Below, piece by piece: positions 60,554 through 62,000 of a stretch of DNA of 62,000 nt. The notes under the pieces were generated by a model. It was not told the DNA's origin. It made no database searches and was given only the letters and a program-made list of their open reading frames with translations. The stretch is from Lingula anatina. Taxonomy: Eukaryota > Brachiopoda > Lingulata > Lingulida > Lingulidae. Location of the stretch: positions 656,575 to 718,574 of the forward strand of contig NW_019775502.1 in NCBI RefSeq assembly GCF_001039355.2, read 5' to 3'. Position numbers and translations under genes: made by a program. Each line of letters begins with the position of its first letter. Position 1 is the first letter of the stretch.

Positions 60554-62000
60554 TCACCTGGCAGTCTTTTTCTTCTTCTTCAATTTTTCACCTGTTTTTG
60601 CAGGTGATTTTGAGTCTTTGGATATAGATTTCAGAGTAGATGTCAGGTCTATTGTGTCTGGTGCTTTATTGTCCCTGTAAGTTAAAACAACTGAAAGGTA
60701 ACTGACATGATATTGTTTTGTCTAATCAGCATAAATATTATTATCGATTTACTTTCTCTAGTGTGCATATAGCATAGAGACAAGATGAAAACTGTTCAAA
60801 AGACATTCACCTTTTTGAATCAAACTAAATAAACATTTAAACCTAATTCAGACAAAAAGTTTACAAGAAAAATTTCAAGCGGAATTTTTTTTGTCCTTTT
60901 TTAACAGTATTCCAAGAAAAACAAGAATTTTTCCTTTTCCATCTTACCCTTTTCCCTTCCCAGTTTTAGTATCATCCAACTCCTCCAACACTACAACTTC
61001 TTCCTCCTCACTGTCTCCACTCAACTCTCCAGTTATATCTGAAAAATCAAAAACCTCCACTTTAACAAAAAGTCATAAAAAGTTACCAGGACACCATAAA
61101 ATATAATAACAGAAACTTTTATAGCAAAACTTATCATTTGAACAGTTTATTTTCCAGTTAAACGAAAAAAGTTTAACACAAAACTACGTCTGATCATTAT
61201 ATTGCGGGTAAAAATTGTCTAAAGACACAAACTGCAACTGTTTGCCTACCAACTACAGCTGTTGCACCTTTCTTGTTAACTTGACTGGTTTTGTTTTCCT
61301 TCATTCTGTTCTCTTCTTCACTTTCCACACCCCATGTGTTAGCACCTCCCTCCCCTATAGCTCCAGTACCAGGGCCCTAGAATGATTCAAACAGCCATTT
61401 GTATCAATATGGCAAAGCAACAACTCCAGAAAGTTCATACTAGCCTCCTAGGGAAAACTGTGTAATTAAACCTCTATAATGAGCAGTACACACTAAAAAT
61501 GTTATGTTATTGCCCACAGGAACCATTACTTTCATGGTTCGAACTGGAAATACCAAACCAATCCAAACTACACAATGAAGAAAGGATCAGGATGAAAATT
61601 GCTTACATTCAAAACAAATGTACAGGTGCAAAGTTGCATAAGAAACTTACCAAAATTTTCACCTCTGACACTGATCTTGATCCGAGTTAAGAAAAACAAT
61701 TTCACCATGGTATTTACATACTTTCAACAATGGTTTATCATTATACTTGTTACAGCTATTACCAAGATGATTCGTACAATATCTTAATGTCTTTCCAAAT
61801 AAGAAACATAACAAATGAAATAAAATTTAATTGTAAAAACTATGAAACATGCAATATTCTGGGTAAATGCACCAAAAGTACACACGTATAAAGGATACTC
61901 CATTTCTTCCTCATCATCTTTTCCATTCTCTAACAGCTGATAGGCCATCTCCATGGCAACCTCTGTGTCAACCTCCTGAGCCTGCTGCTGATTGGTTGTC
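60554..62000 (-). CDS. Unrecognised gene, 3' portion: acidic then Lys-rich C-terminus
   Basis: Minus-strand exons in transcript order: 62000 (continues outside) to about 61899, 61664-61640, 61376-61250, 61038-60948, 60674-60554 with TGA at 60556-60554. All junctions are in phase. The peptide includes VAMEMAYQLLENGKDDEEEM, a short segment SVSEVKIL, GEGGANTWGVESEEEN, an acidic stretch (DSEEEEVVVLEELDD) and a basic end (KLKKKKKTAR), which could act as a nuclear or nucleolar localisation signal. I do not recognise the family. The first intron here has U12-type signals. Confidence 0.7.
61665..61898 (-). other. U12-type GT-AG intron of the 3'-end gene
   Basis: On the minus strand the intron begins GTATCCTTT (perfect U12 donor) and near its end has TTTCTTAAC (one mismatch to the TTCCTTAAC branch consensus), followed by TCGGATCAAG and a 25-nt exon. 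Using these sites the frame is kept (split Glu codon). Reading straight through, or joining directly to 61376 in this phase, gives a stop. Confidence 0.65.

Overview
The window reads as a stretch of an invertebrate animal nuclear genome, most likely a lophotrochozoan and probably a mollusc. It has AT-rich DNA, genes cut into many short exons with GT-AG introns, abundant microsatellites, and many short non-autonomous DNA transposons (MITEs and foldback elements). The phylum is an inference from general appearance; the eukaryotic nature is certain from the splice structure. One assembly gap (215 N, 49582-49796) and two single Ns (2704, 39444) are present.

Layout: (1) Minus strand, 24306 down to at least 928: an unrecognised gene whose product has armadillo-type repeats, then three fibronectin type III domains, then a long Ser/Lys-rich tail. 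Its first coding exon is separated from the rest by a 12-kb intron filled with a degenerate macro-repeat array and transposon remnants. Near its 3' end a 1.9-kb block carrying three exons is duplicated. (2) Plus strand, 25949-38891: BBS7, a subunit of the ciliary BBSome, in 19 coding positions. Exon position 11 is present as three tandem, mutually incompatible versions, and the last intron has U12-type (minor spliceosome) signals. (3) Plus strand, 40274-58605: a copper-transporting P1B-type ATPase of the ATP7A/ATP7B family, 21 exons and 1524 codons, with eight N-terminal GMTCxxC metal-binding domains and two alternative last exons. Two further partial exon duplications lie in its introns. (4) Minus strand, 62000 down to 60554: the 3' end of an unrecognised gene with an acidic then Lys-rich C-terminus, lying tail-to-tail with ATP7 and also carrying a U12-type intron.

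Genes 1 and 2 are divergent, with starts 1.6 kb apart. Genes 2 and 3 are head-to-tail. Genes 3 and 4 converge, with opposite-strand AATAAA signals about 25 bp apart. There is no operon logic here. The recurring theme is local exon duplication: complete (BBS7 exon 11, ATP7 last exon, the three-exon cassette of gene 1) and incomplete (ATP7 exon 10 relic, ATP7 exon 16 partial array).
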